Below, one piece after another: positions 1 to 11,340 of a stretch of DNA of 64,000 bases. Source of the stretch: Leguminivora glycinivorella (taxonomy: Eukaryota; Arthropoda; Insecta; Lepidoptera; Tortricidae). The notes beneath the pieces were generated by a model, which searched no databases, was not told where the DNA came from, and was given only the letters and a program-made list of their open reading frames with translations. The stretch is taken from assembly GCF_023078275.1 (NCBI RefSeq), contig NC_062979.1, forward strand, positions 15,667,848-15,731,847, read 5' to 3'. Made by a program: the position numbers and the translations under genes. Positions within the stretch are counted from its first letter, which is position 1. Each line of letters begins with the position of its first letter.

Positions 1-902
1 ATTTGGCTGGTGCTTTCTATGTACTGATTGGCGGACTTTTTATCGCTCTTATCATAACCGCTGCCGAGTTCATGAACGAAGTCCAGAACATAGTCGTTGC
101 TCGACGGCGTGAAGTAAGAAATAGATTGTAGAATTTCACTTTTTCATTATTGGGTATTCTTCCAGTAGTAAGTTTAAAGGTCGTACTCAGTTTTTTCTAA
201 TGTGACTCTGTAATGGCTCACAGGAGCCTAAGTGCGTTTTCACATTATCCGATCCGATATCGGATGTCGGAAGGATTTCAAAGGCAAAAATCCAAGATGG
301 CGGCCTGTAATCGGTCCGATATCCGATATCACGGATAATGTGAAAACTCACTAAGGTCCACTCTTCATCATTTCATAACAATTTAGGTTTTTAAAGCATT
401 TATGCTTGAGTTTTGTGCATGTGCACCTATTTAGTTAAACAGATTAATACACCCAGTTTACACTGGGTATACTTGTAGTTACGGAAGACCACATTAACCT
501 GGCTGGAAAGTTAGAAAAAAAAGGTTAAATTATTATAAATAATCGAGTTCTCCTGGGAGTACGATAAATTTGTTGAAAAAAAAAGCAAACTGTTCACTTG
601 TCAGTAACGCCAGGGGAACAAAGTGACAAACAGTCTAGTTTTCTTTACCAAAAGACAAAATGTCGTAGACGCTTATAACAATAATGTATTTACAGGTAAC
701 CTATAAGGAAGCATTTATGGCAGAGCTGAAGGCGTCCCTAAACTTCTTCCAACTGCAGAAGCCGGTGATGTGTAGCCGCGCGCCCTCTATCGACTCACGC
801 CGGTCGTCACAAAAATCGCTGAAGTCGCAAAAATCGAATCGGTCGAATGTTCGAGCGCAGTTTCTTAGCAACTTTCTTGAATTTGAAAAGGGACCGCAGT
901 AA
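1..902 (+). CDS. Kainate-type ionotropic glutamate receptor 1, last two exons (partial)
   Basis: This is the 3' end of a glutamate-gated cation channel subunit; the rest lies left of the window. The first exon piece, read from base 3 to 113, encodes a hydrophobic helix (LAGAFYVLIGGLFIALIITA) followed by charged residues, which is the M4 membrane segment and its cytoplasmic exit. A GTAAGA donor follows at 114. The intron ends in a pyrimidine-rich TTTACAG at 695. The last exon, 696-902, carries a 68-residue cytoplasmic tail with an ELK...KPV core shared with the tails of the two receptors further right, then a serine/arginine/lysine-rich stretch. The codon phase across the junction is zero, as at the same junction in receptors 2 and 3. 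Subunit type cannot be assigned from the tail alone. The M4 call is firm because the paralogues align exon for exon. Confidence 0.85.
231..352. repeat. Inverted-repeat element (CGATATCGG type) in receptor 1 intron
   Basis: The ends AGTGCGTTTTCACATTATCC and GGATAATGTGAAAACTCACT are inverted copies with one mismatch. Further inverted ATCCGATATCGG motifs lie inside. The size of about 120 bp and absence of coding potential fit a MITE. Related sequences are, to my knowledge, common in moth introns. No clear target duplication was seen. Confidence 0.75.
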
Positions 903-903
903 A

Positions 904-919
904 AATAAACTATAATAAA
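904..919 (+). terminator. Two poly(A) signals for receptor 1
   Basis: Two AATAAA hexamers, at 904-909 and 914-919, follow directly after the receptor 1 stop codon at 900-902. They are the likely cleavage and polyadenylation signals and imply a very short 3' UTR. Confidence 0.5.
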
Positions 920-1029
920 TTTTCCTTTTGCCTACCTAGTGAAACTAGTTATAAGAAGGGCCCGTAACTTTCATGCCGATGACATCAATTTGACGTCACG
1001 CTGGATATAGGATGATTCAAATGGCTTTA

Positions 1030-1376
1030 TTGTAATAATTAATCATTATTCATTAATCAATTTAATCATGTACAAATGACTTCAGAAGTAAGCTATTCAT
1101 ACGTGGAATAATTAAGCTACCTGATACGTGAAACGAAAAGGAAACAATTTGTTTTAATTTTATTGAATTTGTTAACAAACATTTTAATATTGCAAATATA
1201 CAAGCCGATTCCCACCGTTAACAAACATATTTAATAAAATGAATGTGAAAAAACAATCAAATAATTTAATCCACTTTTCACGTATCAAGTAGGTATTAAT
1301 TAAGTATTTAACGTATGAATAGATTAGTTTTGAAGTCATGTTTAAAATGATTGATGAATAATGATTATCGTACCTA
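1030..1376. repeat. Imperfect inverted-repeat element, about 345 bp
   Basis: The arm at about 1037-1135 (AATTAATCATTATTCATTAA and following, then GACTTCAGAAGTAAG, CATACGTGG and TGATACGTGA) recurs as an inverted, diverged copy at about 1275-1376 (TTTTCACGTATCAAGTAGG, AACGTATGAATAG, TTTTGAAGTCATG, TGATTGATGAATAATGATT). There is no ORF. It is best read as an old fold-back MITE downstream of receptor 1. Confidence 0.55.
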
Positions 1377-2300
1377 AATTACGTAACTTTATTTAACAGA
1401 ATCGTTATTTCTTTAAAGTTATTAAGTCATTTTTTATTTAATAAAGTTTGTAATAAACTTTCTGCATATTTTTATATTTTATTCAGATATTAAAAGCTTT
1501 ATCTGTTGAAACTTGTTGTTGAGACTGTCAACAAAATTATTTTTCACCACACCAACTGATAATTATCAATTTTGCTATTCGAAAACGGATAGCAAAATAA
1601 GAGTGCAAAGTAATTTCATACAAATTTTAACTTGATGCCTTGAGCTGGCTGGTAGAATTTACCTATAAATAATTATTTTGAATCATAAATATTGAATAGA
1701 TTGCTGGGAATGATTTAGTTTCATGCTTTAAAGTCAGTATTTTGTTCGTATTGGTGTGGTGAAAAATTTTGTGTTTCACTCGGTGGCAAAGTTTGTTTAA
1801 CCTACGTGCCTTGAAACCCTCGCAACGCTCAAGATTCCACTTTTTGAACCACTCGCTACGCTCGCGGTTCAATATTGGAATCTTTCGCTTGCTCGGGTGT
1901 CAATATTGGCACGTGCGGTTAAACAACCACTTTGCCCCCTTGTAAAACAAATAACTATTGTAACTGTCGTTATTACGATTTTCGGAACATGAATAACATG
2001 ATTATAAGTTACTTACATAGACATTGATTTGAAAACAATGCACATCACATAACAAACCATTTGAATCTGCATTTAACAGTAATGTATGTGTACGTATTAG
2101 TATACCGGCACATTATTCAATTTAACCTCGTGAACCACCTAATTATTAAGTACCTATTACAAATTACACATAATAACCGAGAATAAACTAATACTGGCAT
2201 AAACAAAGCTAATAATTTCGGTATGTTACTAAATGTATTATTCATTGTTTCATAATTACAATTGGAAATTCAAGTTAATTGTGGGATGGTCATTTCATAC
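1377..2300. repeat. AT-rich spacer with a possible decayed element
   Basis: No gene was seen. TTTTTCACCACACCAA near 1543 and TTGGTGTGGTGAAAAA near 1752 are inverted copies, so a decayed fold-back element may span about 1540-1770. A CG-richer patch with repeated CGCTCG and CAATATTGG motifs follows to about 1930. The remainder is AT-rich and unassigned. Confidence 0.3.
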
Positions 2301-2525
2301 AAATTAATAAATATTGGGGGACACTTTACACAGATCAACCTATACCCCAAACTAAGCAAAGCTTGTACTATGAGTGCTAGGCGACGATATACAATTATAC
2401 ATATTACATAGAAAACATCCATGACTCAGGAACAAATATCTGTGTGTCACATAAATAAATGCCCTTACCGGGATTCGAACTACTGCAGGATCACTACGCG
2501 CTAGGCCAGACCGATAGTCAAGTAG
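2300..2525 (-). mobile_element. tRNA-derived SINE, minus orientation
   Basis: On the minus strand the sequence begins with a tRNA-like head: A-box region TGGCCTAGCGCGTAGTGATCC-like and B box GTTCGAATCCCGG. It continues through GGGCATTTATTTATGTGA, the motif GTTCCTGAGTCATGGATG and TTTTCTATGTA, and ends in a tail with CTTTGCTTAGTTTGGGGT and TTGATCTGTGTAAAGTGTCC. The same body occurs at 33137-33232, 33304-33490 and 55148-55292. Pol III promoter-like boxes and repeated occurrence support a SINE; family name not assigned. Confidence 0.7.
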
Positions 2526-3590
2526 AATAGTTAAATTGTTATTTTCCGTAGACATAACAAAGTTAAAGATATCTGCATTATAATTTTTACACTACACCTA
2601 CAGTTTCCTTATTTCATCATTATTATAAAACCGACTGAAGACTAATAATTATACACTATTATGTAATTTTGGTAAAAAGCAAACCAAAACAATAAAATGG
2701 CCATTCCACCATGTCCAGTAAATTGTTGCCGGCGCTGGTTGCCGGTCATAAAAATATCACTATGTTTTTCAAATATCAATTTGTTCACAAACTGTTATCT
2801 ATTATCGAGAATAATCTGTAAATTTCTTAGCATAAATACAGAAAATTATTCAAAAATACTTTCACTTGCTGCTCGCTGCGCCGTCAGTACCATCCAATGA
2901 TTTCAAACATGCTAGTTAAGACGATACGTAACGATACCTACAGGTCAATCCTCCATACAAACGCTTTCGACTATTTCCTCCCTGGTTTTTGAAGATAAAG
3001 CAATGATTTTTTCAACACAGATTATTATTATTTTTATCTGTGTCGGACCGTTTTGATTTTTTTGCTATTTTTATTCTAAAAGACGCTCTAGAGCCAATCA
3101 AAAATTTCTAAAAACGGCCTTTTTCAATATGGCTCAAAAAAAGGTGTGATACTCAAGATCGGTAACAATTAGCCAAAAAACCTAAACGGTCCGACATAGA
3201 TTATTTCATTGTTATTCAGATTCTCAAATTACGTTCCGTTTAAATATGTTTTGAAGGAGGAAACAGTCGAGAGCGGAACCTCGATTTTAAAGATTTTTTC
3301 GCAATATCTTTTAACCGAGTTGTTCGTAATGGACATTTTTTTCTCGATAAATCTAGTTAATAACACTAGTATATTTAACTGAAATTCCCAAATTGAAAGG
3401 GGCTCCTTTTCATTTTAGCATTTTCGCTCCTGCAGCGTCTTAACCGTTGTTTACATGACTATGTTTACAAATATTTAGTCTGTTGTAATACAAGTAGCAA
3501 CAGAAATAGTCCAACATTAGTGTTATAACTACCTACAGTGGTCCAGAGTCCAGATAAGTTTTGTATACATACAACACAGTTTTTTTTAAA
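2526..3590. other. Gene-poor spacer with an unassigned repeat-like block
   Basis: No gene was supported. The block from about 2940 to 3300 is bounded by ACTATTTCCTCC near 2972 and its inverted form GGAGGAAACAGT near 3256, with the motif CGGTCCGACA and its inverse TGTCGGACCG inside. This suggests a degraded inverted-repeat element. Short ORFs here lack recognisable domains. Confidence 0.3.
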
Positions 3591-5623
3591 CATTTGATTA
3601 CAATCAACACAACAAAGTTTAGTGAATGGGCTACTGTAGGTATTCACAAAAGTAGAAAAAGACTTTATGAACTTTATGGTGAGAGAGAGCTGAACAAGAA
3701 TTCAGAATTCCTGGACTATGTAAGAAACTACTCAAGAATCTTCAAGAAAGTGTGTTTAACTGCCAAGAAAAACTTTATTAGTTCTAAATTGAAAGTGTCG
3801 GACAACAAAGTGAAAACAACTTGGAGTATTATAAATAAAGAAGCTGGTAAATGTAAATCACGCGATTGTCAAGTCAACATTGTATCAGATAATCAACAAA
3901 TAGTGTCGAACAGCGATGTTGCCTCGGCATTCGAAGATTATTTCTCAAACATAGCCGTTAACACCACAAAATGTTTACATTCTTCTGCGGCTCAAGCCCA
4001 TTCATTACTTTGTGCTAATGTTAAGAAATGTAATAATTCATTTGAATTTAGTCAAGTAGACTCTGTAAATATTGTTAAAACATTCAAGTCACTCAATTTA
4101 AAGAAAACGGAAGACTTATGGGGAACATCAGTTAAAGTAATTAGTCATGTCATAGATATAATAGCACCTTACTTGGCCGTAATATATAATATTTCAATTT
4201 CACAAGGCACCTTTCCAGATCTTATGAAATGTAGCAAAGTCATACCGCTTTTTAAATCGGGTGATTCGAGTGATATAACCAATTTCCGTCCCATATCAAT
4301 ACTTCCTGTTCTAAGTAAAGTCTTTGAAAAGCTAATGTTAAATGATCTACTGGGACACTTCAACAGACATAGACTACTTACAAGCAAACAGTTCGGTTTC
4401 ACAAGGGGCCGTTCCACGACCGATGCTGCTTCGGTACTCATTAAACATATATATAATATTTGGGAAAATTCTTGTGATGCAATTGGCATATTTTGTGATC
4501 TTTCAAAAGCCTTTGATTGTGTGGATCATGGAACGCTCATTTTGAAATTAGAACACTATGGTTTGTCTATAAATGCCCTAAACTTTATGTCTTCTTACCT
4601 TAGCAATAGAACACAAACAGTAGTTGTTAACAAAACTCGCTCTAGCGGGACTGTTGTCCAATTAGGAGTGCCACAAGGCTCAATTTTAGGTCCATTCCTG
4701 TTTTTGGTTTATATAAATGATTTGCCATGTATAGTAAAAAACTTTTGTGAAATAGTACTTTTTGCTGATGATACATCACTGCTTTTTAATGTTGACCGAA
4801 AATCTACGGATTACAATGTAATTAATAGCACGTTAGCTGATGTACTGCAGTGGTTTACTGTCAACAATTTACTTCTTAATTCTAAGAAAACCAAATGTAT
4901 TCGATTCTCTCTGCCGAATGTTAAACCAATCGATACAAAAATACTTTTGAATGATGAATGCTTAGAGATGGTAGATACAACACTGTTCCTTGGCTTAACA
5001 TTGGACAAAAATCTACAATGGAGTCCTCATATAAGGAAACTAGCAAGCAAATTAAGTTCAGCCGCATACGCCGTTAGGAGAATCAGGCAACTGACTAATG
5101 TTGAGACAGCTCGCCTAGTGTATCATAGTTATTTTCACAGTGTAATGTCATACGGTATTCTGGTTTGGGGCAAAGCAGCTGACATACATATATATCTTTG
5201 TATTACAAAAGATAGCCATTTGTTCTATTTACAACTTAGGAACACGTGAATCAGTAAGAGAACTCTTCAAAGAAATTAATATCTTAACTGTAGCTTCCCA
5301 ATACATTTATGATAGTATAATTTATGTTGTTAAGAATTTAGACTGTTTCACTAAGAATTCTGATATCCATAATTATAACACTAGAAACAAAAATAAGCTT
5401 GCCATAAAGAAGTTTCGTGTCCGTAAAGTACAGAAGTCATTTGTTGGGCAATGCATTCATTTTTATAATAAGTTACCTGACACTGCTTTGAGATTACCCC
5501 TCCCAGCTCTTAAGAACTACTTAAAAAAATCATTGATGTTAAAGGCTTATTACAGAGTCGAGGACTATTTGACAGACAAACATGCATGGCCCGAACCAGA
5601 AACTACAAAAAACGAATAGCAAT
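3561..5623 (+). pseudogene. Reverse transcriptase ORF with one frameshift
   Basis: The frame 3561-5249 gives a long RT. It holds a linker with WATVGIHKSRKRLYELYG, the fingers motif NFRPISILPVLSKVFEKLM, motif A FCDLSKAFDCVDHG, motif B LGVPQGSILGPFLF, and the catalytic YxDD-type box VLFADDTSLLF (two Asp visible). A frameshift in the ACATACATATATATC run near 5180-5195 ends this frame early. The true C-terminus continues in another frame (IFVLQKIAICSIYNLGTRES onward) to a stop near 5618. Motif A and the ADD box are intact, so the copy was inactivated by 5' truncation and the frameshift rather than by catalytic loss. The first Met given by the frame is not a true start. Confidence 0.85.
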
Positions 5624-6118
5624 TAAAATAATTGTATTATGTATAGAGGACACAGTTCAGATAAGAAAGCACATCAAATATTTTATATTTTATGTTGTGT
5701 AGGTAAATTACATATTTAATGACATTGAGATTCATATTATCTTTTTCTTCTGTGACAATTTGATATGTTTTCTCTGAAGAAGAACGACGTATTATTAAGC
5801 AATAATATAATTTATTGAAATTAATTTCCATAGAGTACCTAGTCTGTTCATATTCTTTGATGAATACTTTTGCAGGTTAAATTGTATCTTGTTATTTAAT
5901 GCATGTTAGTTATAAGATGTAATGTTTTGAAAAGAAGTTGCCCGCCGAGTTTCTTGCCGGTCCCATAGTGGATACCCCCCTCCCAACTGAGGGGGGACTG
6001 AAATCTTCTCGAGGCTGAGGCGTAGGGTTAGAGCCGGCGTAGCTTTATTTGACGTTCATATGCGCATTGTAATATGCCTACTTGAAAAATAAATATTTCA
6101 TTTCATTTTCATTTTCAA
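3600..6118 (+). mobile_element. 5'-truncated non-LTR retrotransposon (Jockey-superfamily type)
   Basis: The element keeps the C-terminal two thirds of its second ORF, a 3' UTR of about 500 bp with GCCGAGTTTCTTGCC and AGAGCCGGCGTAGC motifs, and a short repeated tail of TTTCATTTCATTTTCATTTTC type ending near 6118. No endonuclease domain or first ORF is present, so it is a dead-on-arrival copy truncated at reverse transcription. Left edge is approximate, set where RT-like protein similarity begins. The RT is most like Jockey-superfamily (Daphne/CR1-like) enzymes by motif wording; this clade call is tentative. Confidence 0.8.
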
Positions 6119-6302
6119 TCTCACCTGATGGAAAGTGCCGACACATTTTAGGATGGAGCACGTTTACCAAAAAGATGTCTATTCACTCTTAATTTAAAAA
6201 GATCCAAGTTATAGTGGGCTGGAAATAGACATGCAGGAAGTGAGTTCCACTCTTTTAACTGAAGATTATGAAAAATACCGTAAATAAAATTCATAGTTAT
6301 AT
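6119..6302. repeat. Fragment of a dispersed repeat beside the RT element
   Basis: The stretch begins with CACCTGATGGAAAGTGCCGA and runs on with GGATGGAGCACGTTTACC and CAGGAAGTGAGTTCCACTC. CCTGATGG-type heads followed by (A)AGCG/AGTG also occur near 39100, 43550 and, diverged, 25325. It is probably one end of a nonautonomous repeat family. There is no coding capacity. Confidence 0.35.
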
Positions 6303-6459
6303 GTGCGTAGCTGAATGCACAAACGCTCACGATAATATCTCTTTCGTAGCTACACCTATCTCTATCGCTCTTGTGTATAGGCGCGACAGAGCCAGGTTTC
6401 ATTTCTGCGGCGTTTCGATGGCGTTTCGTTTCGCAGAAATGCCATGCGGCTACTGGGCC
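6303..6459 (-). repeat. Palindromic MITE family P, copy 1 (inverted)
   Basis: Starts TGCGTAGCTGAATGCACAAA and ends AGAAATGCCATGCGGCTACTG. It matches the family consensus defined by the better copies at 43598 and 45238 (GTAGCCGAATGGCATTTC ends, internal GATAGAGATAGAT, CGCGCCAATACGC). This copy is diverged at its termini. Confidence 0.75.
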
Positions 6460-7304
6460 TGCTAATTGGAAGGTACTTAGATGAAATTTGTGCATGTTCA
6501 TATTCGGCAGTCCGCTCATCTGTTTGTCTACTTTTTGTTAGAGGTCTAACAAATTATTGAAGAAAGTAGGTACGAATTTAGTTAAAGACATAGCTTAGTC
6601 AGTCAGCTATGTTTTATGATATACCAAAAGTATGGTATGCGATTGATTGAGCATGAAGTTTTTCGTAACTTTTATTTTTAGGTGCATACTGTTCTAGTTT
6701 ACCGACTTTAAATTCAAAGTTTACGAACTTCTCGAAACTGGATGAAGTTCTTGTTGTTGTCCAGACTCCGTATAAATGGAAGTGCTCGAGGAGATATGGG
6801 ACATCGTTAAAGTATGCTTTTAGGAATCTGATTCGGTCTCTTGTGGCTAAATTTGAACCAGTATAAGGAGACTCTCCGATTGGAAGCGGTTATGCCCGGA
6901 ATACAAGAGGCTAGTTTTTCAAGCCTAACTAGTAAGCTCTAAGCTAGTATCCAAATACTGTCCTCACCTGGGCGATGGAGTTCACAAACATCTTTACAAT
7001 TCAATATACCAAAATATATTTTGCACGTGTATTGTGATTGGACAATGACAATAAGGTCGTATGAGGTCATATATGTTGGTAAGTTGTCTGTGAATTTTTT
7101 TAAACCTATTTTAGTGGTGTCTACATGATGATAGTAATTAATTATAATAGTTTCGCCATATATCTATTGTACACGAAGCTAATACACAAGCCAGCACTCA
7201 GGATACCTAGATACTACATACTACTCTTAGTCTTTAAGAATAACCACTGTACACTTATGTTATTCATAATAAATTATTTGTATTTTATTTTGTTGTGCCT
7301 GTGT
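6460..7304. other. Unassigned spacer
   Basis: No gene, RNA or convincing repeat structure was seen. Short ORFs here (for example 7125-7355) have no recognisable domain and unremarkable composition. Confidence 0.4.
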
Positions 7305-7560
7305 GGTGACGGGTTAAGAATGTCACCACCCCCTTTCTTCCCGTGGGTGTCGTAGAAGGCGACTATGGGATATGGGTTAAATTGTGGTGTAGGCGAGAGG
7401 CTGGCAACCTGTCACTGCAATGCCACAGTTTCGTTTTCTTTTAACCCCTTATTTGCCAAGAGTGGCCCTGAAGCTTTAGTAGTTTCATGTGCTCTGCCTA
7501 CCCCTTTATGGTATACAGGCGTGATTGTATGTATGATTGTATGTATGTTATTTGTACTAC
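7305..7560 (+). repeat. Dispersed repeat, copy 1 (GGGATATGGGTTAAATTGTG type)
   Basis: The block with CGACTATGGGATATGGGTTA, GGCGAGAGGCTGGCAACC, GAAGCTTTAGTAGTTTCATG and ATACAGGCGTGATTGTATG recurs, inverted and nearly identical, at 39465-39672. The two 'proteins' read from the copies match only because the DNA does. It is a dispersed mobile-element fragment, class unknown. Confidence 0.8.
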
Positions 7561-8155
7561 TTAGCTCAAAAAATATAATGACAAGCTAATAAAAACTATT
7601 CTCAAGGTTACTAACTTACTAGCCTGGAAATAAGCTAGTTTTGAATACACGGGAACAGATACTCTTTAGCTTGCCTAGCTTACTAGCACTATTTTGCCAG
7701 TTAAAACTGGTTTAGAATACCTACTAGCCTCGTGTATTCTGGGCATTACGGACTCCTCAGCCACATTATACTGGTCCGATTTATACTTGCCCGCGTTCGA
7801 AATGAGAACACAAGGGCAGTTGTCAATGGCACGACGTTCGCGAGTCGAGTACCAATCCCGCACTGGCTGTAGTCCAATGGATAAGAGTCAAGTCGACCGC
7901 TGATTTAGGCGGGAAACACACGCAGGCAGAGATCACACACAGGGTTTTAAATAAAAAATAAAACTCGTACCTAATAGTCCAAAATTACGAGTTATATCAT
8001 GTTATTGGCGTAGGACTCGCTCATAAATATATAAGGTCGTCGATCGCTGATTTGCAAGAAACACACGCAGACAGAACGATTAACACAGCAGTGAGACGGC
8101 CGTACGGTAGCGTATATACCTACGATATTTCAAAAGATTACTGTTAATTGTATTT
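7561..8155. other. Unassigned spacer
   Basis: No gene was seen. Two overlapping opposite ORFs near 7675-7903 are shadows of one another and lack domain similarity. GAAACACACGCAGGCAGA near 7912 and GAAACACACGCAGACAGA near 8070, both preceded by GATTT and G/C-rich runs, indicate a weak local duplication. Confidence 0.35.
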
Positions 8156-8275
8156 CATCCTGCTACCTTAAGGATGCCTGGAAGAGATAAGACCGCCTGT
8201 TGCTCCGTTACCCACAGATAAGATTTTTGTTCTATTTTTTGTGATGCAATAAAGAATATTTTATTTTTATTCAAA
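8156..8275 (+). repeat. Short retroelement-type 3' tail, copy 1
   Basis: CTACCTTAAGGATGCCTGGA, GATAAGACCGCCTGTTGCT and a terminal GTGATGCAATAAAGAATATT are shared with copies at 36520-36712, 50698-50820 and, in part, 41350-41430. The conserved AATAAAGAATATT end suggests the 3' terminus of a transcribed repeat. Confidence 0.65.
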
Positions 8276-8740
8276 ATCAAATAATGTTGACATTGTTGAC
8301 GTTTAATCTCTGGAACGCTGTCATCAAAAGTGTGCCACTAAATTACACTAATAACCTTCAATTTGGTGTACCCTTGTTTCGCCGACAAACTTTTCATCGA
8401 ATATCATTTCAACGACAACAAATCATCGAAAGTTTAGTTCGAGTAAAATTGTTTCGTGTAATTTTGTTTCAACTACTATTTATTTGAAATTTTCTTAGTT
8501 ATTATAAATACTATTCAACTGATATTTCTTCATCGCTGATTCGTTTCAAAGTACTTCAAATAGCAGAACTACAAAACATCGCAATTCATTTATTCGACGT
8601 ATTATTACAAAACTTTCTCATTTGTCGTACCACACATTTATAGATGTTTCTATTCTAAGAAACTTCAAATTGTCGATTTCATCGTGGCACATCACATACG
8701 TCTATAATTAAACTATGACCATTGGCTTTAATCCTATATT

Positions 8741-9235
8741 AGAGTAGGTTTAGGTTAGAAGTGTGATCATACAGAAACAAACGGCTTACTAAGTAGGTTT
8801 AGGTTAGGTTAGAATTGCGAACTTCACAACAACGAATGGCTTTTAAATTAGGTTTGGTTAGGTTAGAACTGTGACCACACAAAAAAACAAATAGTTGACA
8901 GAGTAGGTTTAGGTTAGGTTCGACCTGTGATTTACAAAGAAGCAAACGTATTGCAGAGTAGGTTTAGGTTAGGTTAGAACTGTGAACACACACAAAAACA
9001 AATAGTTTAGAGAGTAGGTTTAGGTTAGGTTCGAACTGTGATTTACACAGAAGCAAACGTATTGCAGAGTAGGTTTAGGTTAGATTAGAACTGTGACCAC
9101 ACACAAAAACAAACAGTTTACAGAATAGGTTTAGGTTAGGTTAGAACAGCGACCCCACACACAATAACGATTTTTATTTAAAGTAGGTTTAGGTTAGGTT
9201 AGAACTGTGACCAATCAAACAGTTTACAAATTGTA
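8741..9235 (+). repeat. Tandem array, about 55-bp unit with TTAGG-like core, nine units
   Basis: The core TAGGTTTAGGTTAGGTT starts at 8745, 8794, 8849, 8904, 8959, 9015, 9070, 9126 and 9184, so the period is close to 55. Spacers alternate: units at 8904 and 9015 share CTGTGATTTACA and AGCAAACGTATTGCAGAG, while units at 8959 and 9070 share CTGTGA followed by ACACACACAAAAACAAA. The effective higher-order unit is therefore near 111 bp in the middle of the array. The core contains the insect telomere-type pentamer TTAGG but is not a simple TTAGG array. Confidence 0.9.
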
Positions 9236-9299
9236 AAATTTTATATAAAGTATACTCGGAATAACTTATCTACGAAATAAAAGTCTACGGTTTGATTTT

Positions 9300-9435
9300 C
9301 ATCATCATCATCATATCAGCCCTTTATCGCCCACTGCTGAGCATAGGCCTCTCTTCTAGTACGCCACTTGTCCCGGTCCTGAGCTAGTCTCATCCAGTTG
9401 TGGCCCGCAATTTTCCGGATGTCGTCCACAATTTC
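9300..9435 (-). mobile_element. RTE-type non-LTR fragment, copy 1, with target duplication
   Basis: On the minus strand it encodes the C-terminus of an RTE-type polyprotein (VDDIRKIAGHNWMRLAQDRD then KWRTRREAYAQQWAIKG, stop), followed by a short (ATG)n tail. The 12-bp CGGTTTGATTTT lies on both sides (9288-9299 and 9436-9447), which is a target-site duplication. Severe 5' truncation and intact reading frame indicate a fairly young insertion. Confidence 0.85.
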
Positions 9436-9650
9436 CGGTTTGATTTTACTTGTATCGATTGTTCTACGATATAAACTGTCGATGAAATGAAATTATTTGA
9501 AACGTTGTCTTTGAAATAATATTCGAAGAAGTGTCTGTCGGCGATTCAAGGGTAAACCCTTCAATTTGTTAATTACAGTTGAAATTATCTGTGACAGATC
9601 AGGAACAAGGCGTTTGAGGGGTTCAGTAACGCTGGTCTATTCTTCACTAC

Positions 9651-9754
9651 GGGTCATTTGCACCACCGAAAATGGAGGTTAACCCACAATTTCATATGGA
9701 ATTTGTCAGTTGACAGCCCACTAACCTTGAGTTAAGCTGGTGGTGCATGTGGCC
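9651..9754. repeat. MITE of the GGGTCACTTGCACCACC family, copy 1
   Basis: The ends GGGTCATTTGCACCACC and GGTGGTGCATGTGGCC are inverted. Inside, GTTAACCCACAATTTCATAT and CTAACCTTGAGTTAA match, in inverted order, the copy at 37008-37123. Related diverged elements lie at 52353-52486 and 54556-54656. Confidence 0.8.
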
Positions 9755-11340
9755 TTAACTTAACACAGCCAACTTCTGTAATATCAACATTGAATTTCCT
9801 CCTTTTCGACAAAAACCGCGGTGGTCGGCACCGTGATTCTCCGTGTGTCCTGCGCCTTACGTGAAAATACAAACTCACTTAACTCTCTACAAGTTCAAGA
9901 ATTTTTCTTCGTGATATTTTTATAAATAGAACGGAAATAGTACAACTTAAGTTCAACAATGTTTTTGGGTCATTCTTCAAACGGAAAACTGTTAAATTGC
10001 TACCAGAGTCTCTACCATAAGTTATTGACGATTTAGAATACGTTACTCGATATCGTAAACGTCACGGATAAAGATAATTGTATGGCGAAAGTCAGCAGCG
10101 CTCCCAATGGTCTCCTAGAATCAACATAATGTACATTCATTTTCCTTTATTCATGGGGATTAAAGGGAGCATGTACGTATTCCTAGGGTTTTGGACAAAG
10201 CTTGTTGCGATTTTATCATTGTACACTTTTGACGAAGCCTGTGGTTGATTATGATTGATGTAGTTTGGACGAAGTTTGTTGCAGATGCTATTTGGTACCT
10301 ACGCGTTTGACGAAGCCTGCGTTGTGGATATGGATTTCCTTTTATCACGTTAACACGTGTCTAAAATATAGACAGTAGCTGCAGATAGCTGATATCACAG
10401 CTTGTAAAATACTTACTAAAGTTATTATCATTTCTCTGATCAATAATGATCATTATTCTGACTCTGTAACTGTGTCTTTTTTGTTTCCTTTATGTACAAT
10501 AAAGCTTATACATACATACACACATACATTATTTAATTAAATGCACTATGCCACGACTTTGTCATTTAATCTCTACAAATTTAAGTAAAGTACTGGTATC
10601 CAGCGGAGGAAGTTCATGTAGTTTTGTAAATTGGTAAAATACCTTTTTTGAAAACTCTACAAAACCAACAAGGATAGTGCTGTGCATCAGAAAGGGACTG
10701 TACTTTTGGTTCAAACTAAGCCATTCGTTCATTTCGATATGTTTGAAATGATTTCGAGACGACATATTCTATACTAACGTAATGTTAACTTATTATATAA
10801 TTCTGTACAAATCCTATACCATAGACGAACTTTTTGCACTTATTCATACAACATAATTATTTATTTAGAGCTTTATGTTATTTTCTTCTACTACTGCAAG
10901 TATCTTGTGTCTGGCAAGTTTCGAGACAAGTCGTTTCGGATTAGTAAGGATTTTCTCAGCTAGCTTTTACACAGTTAAAGTGGTTATGTACGCCCGCGTT
11001 GCATAGCACAAAGGCATAGGGTAAGAATGAGGAGCTTTCACGTCCTGACATTATCATAGTAAATACAGTACAATGACTAAAAAAAACAGTCGACGGATGC
11101 AACGAGTCAAATTTTGAGCATCGGCAAGATGACAATCATTGGACGATTGTCCCAATTGAGACTTATTGTTGCAATTGTCATTCCGTATCATTGTTTGGCG
11201 TTTGCATCAAATACGAGATGCATTTTTAACAATAATTTTACCAATCCATAACAAATATAGCAATGTTTCTTTTTCACTAGTGACAATTTAAAATTTAGCA
11301 GCGGTCAAGGAGGCACACTGATAGTTTAGAAAAAAATGAG
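9755..11340. other. Unassigned spacer with a degenerate short-period repeat
   Basis: No gene was supported. Between 10190 and 10340 the motif TTTGACGAAGCCTG or a variant (TTGGACAAAGCTTG, TTGGACGAAGTTTG) appears four times at intervals of about 35-45 bp, alternating two forms; this is a decayed tandem array. Remaining sequence shows nothing recognisable. Confidence 0.4.

Noticed and set aside
6148..6519. 123-codon minus-strand ORF
   Set aside because: It runs through MITE P copy 1 and a repeat fragment; similarity to other ORFs in the window comes only from the MITE.
8741..9235. Telomere
   Set aside because: Cores are separated by about 40 bp of unrelated sequence and flanked by ordinary genomic repeats; not a simple TTAGG array.
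8741..9235. CRISPR-like array (regular repeats and spacers)
   Set aside because: The genome is clearly eukaryotic, repeats are imperfect, spacers alternate between two types, and no cas gene is present.
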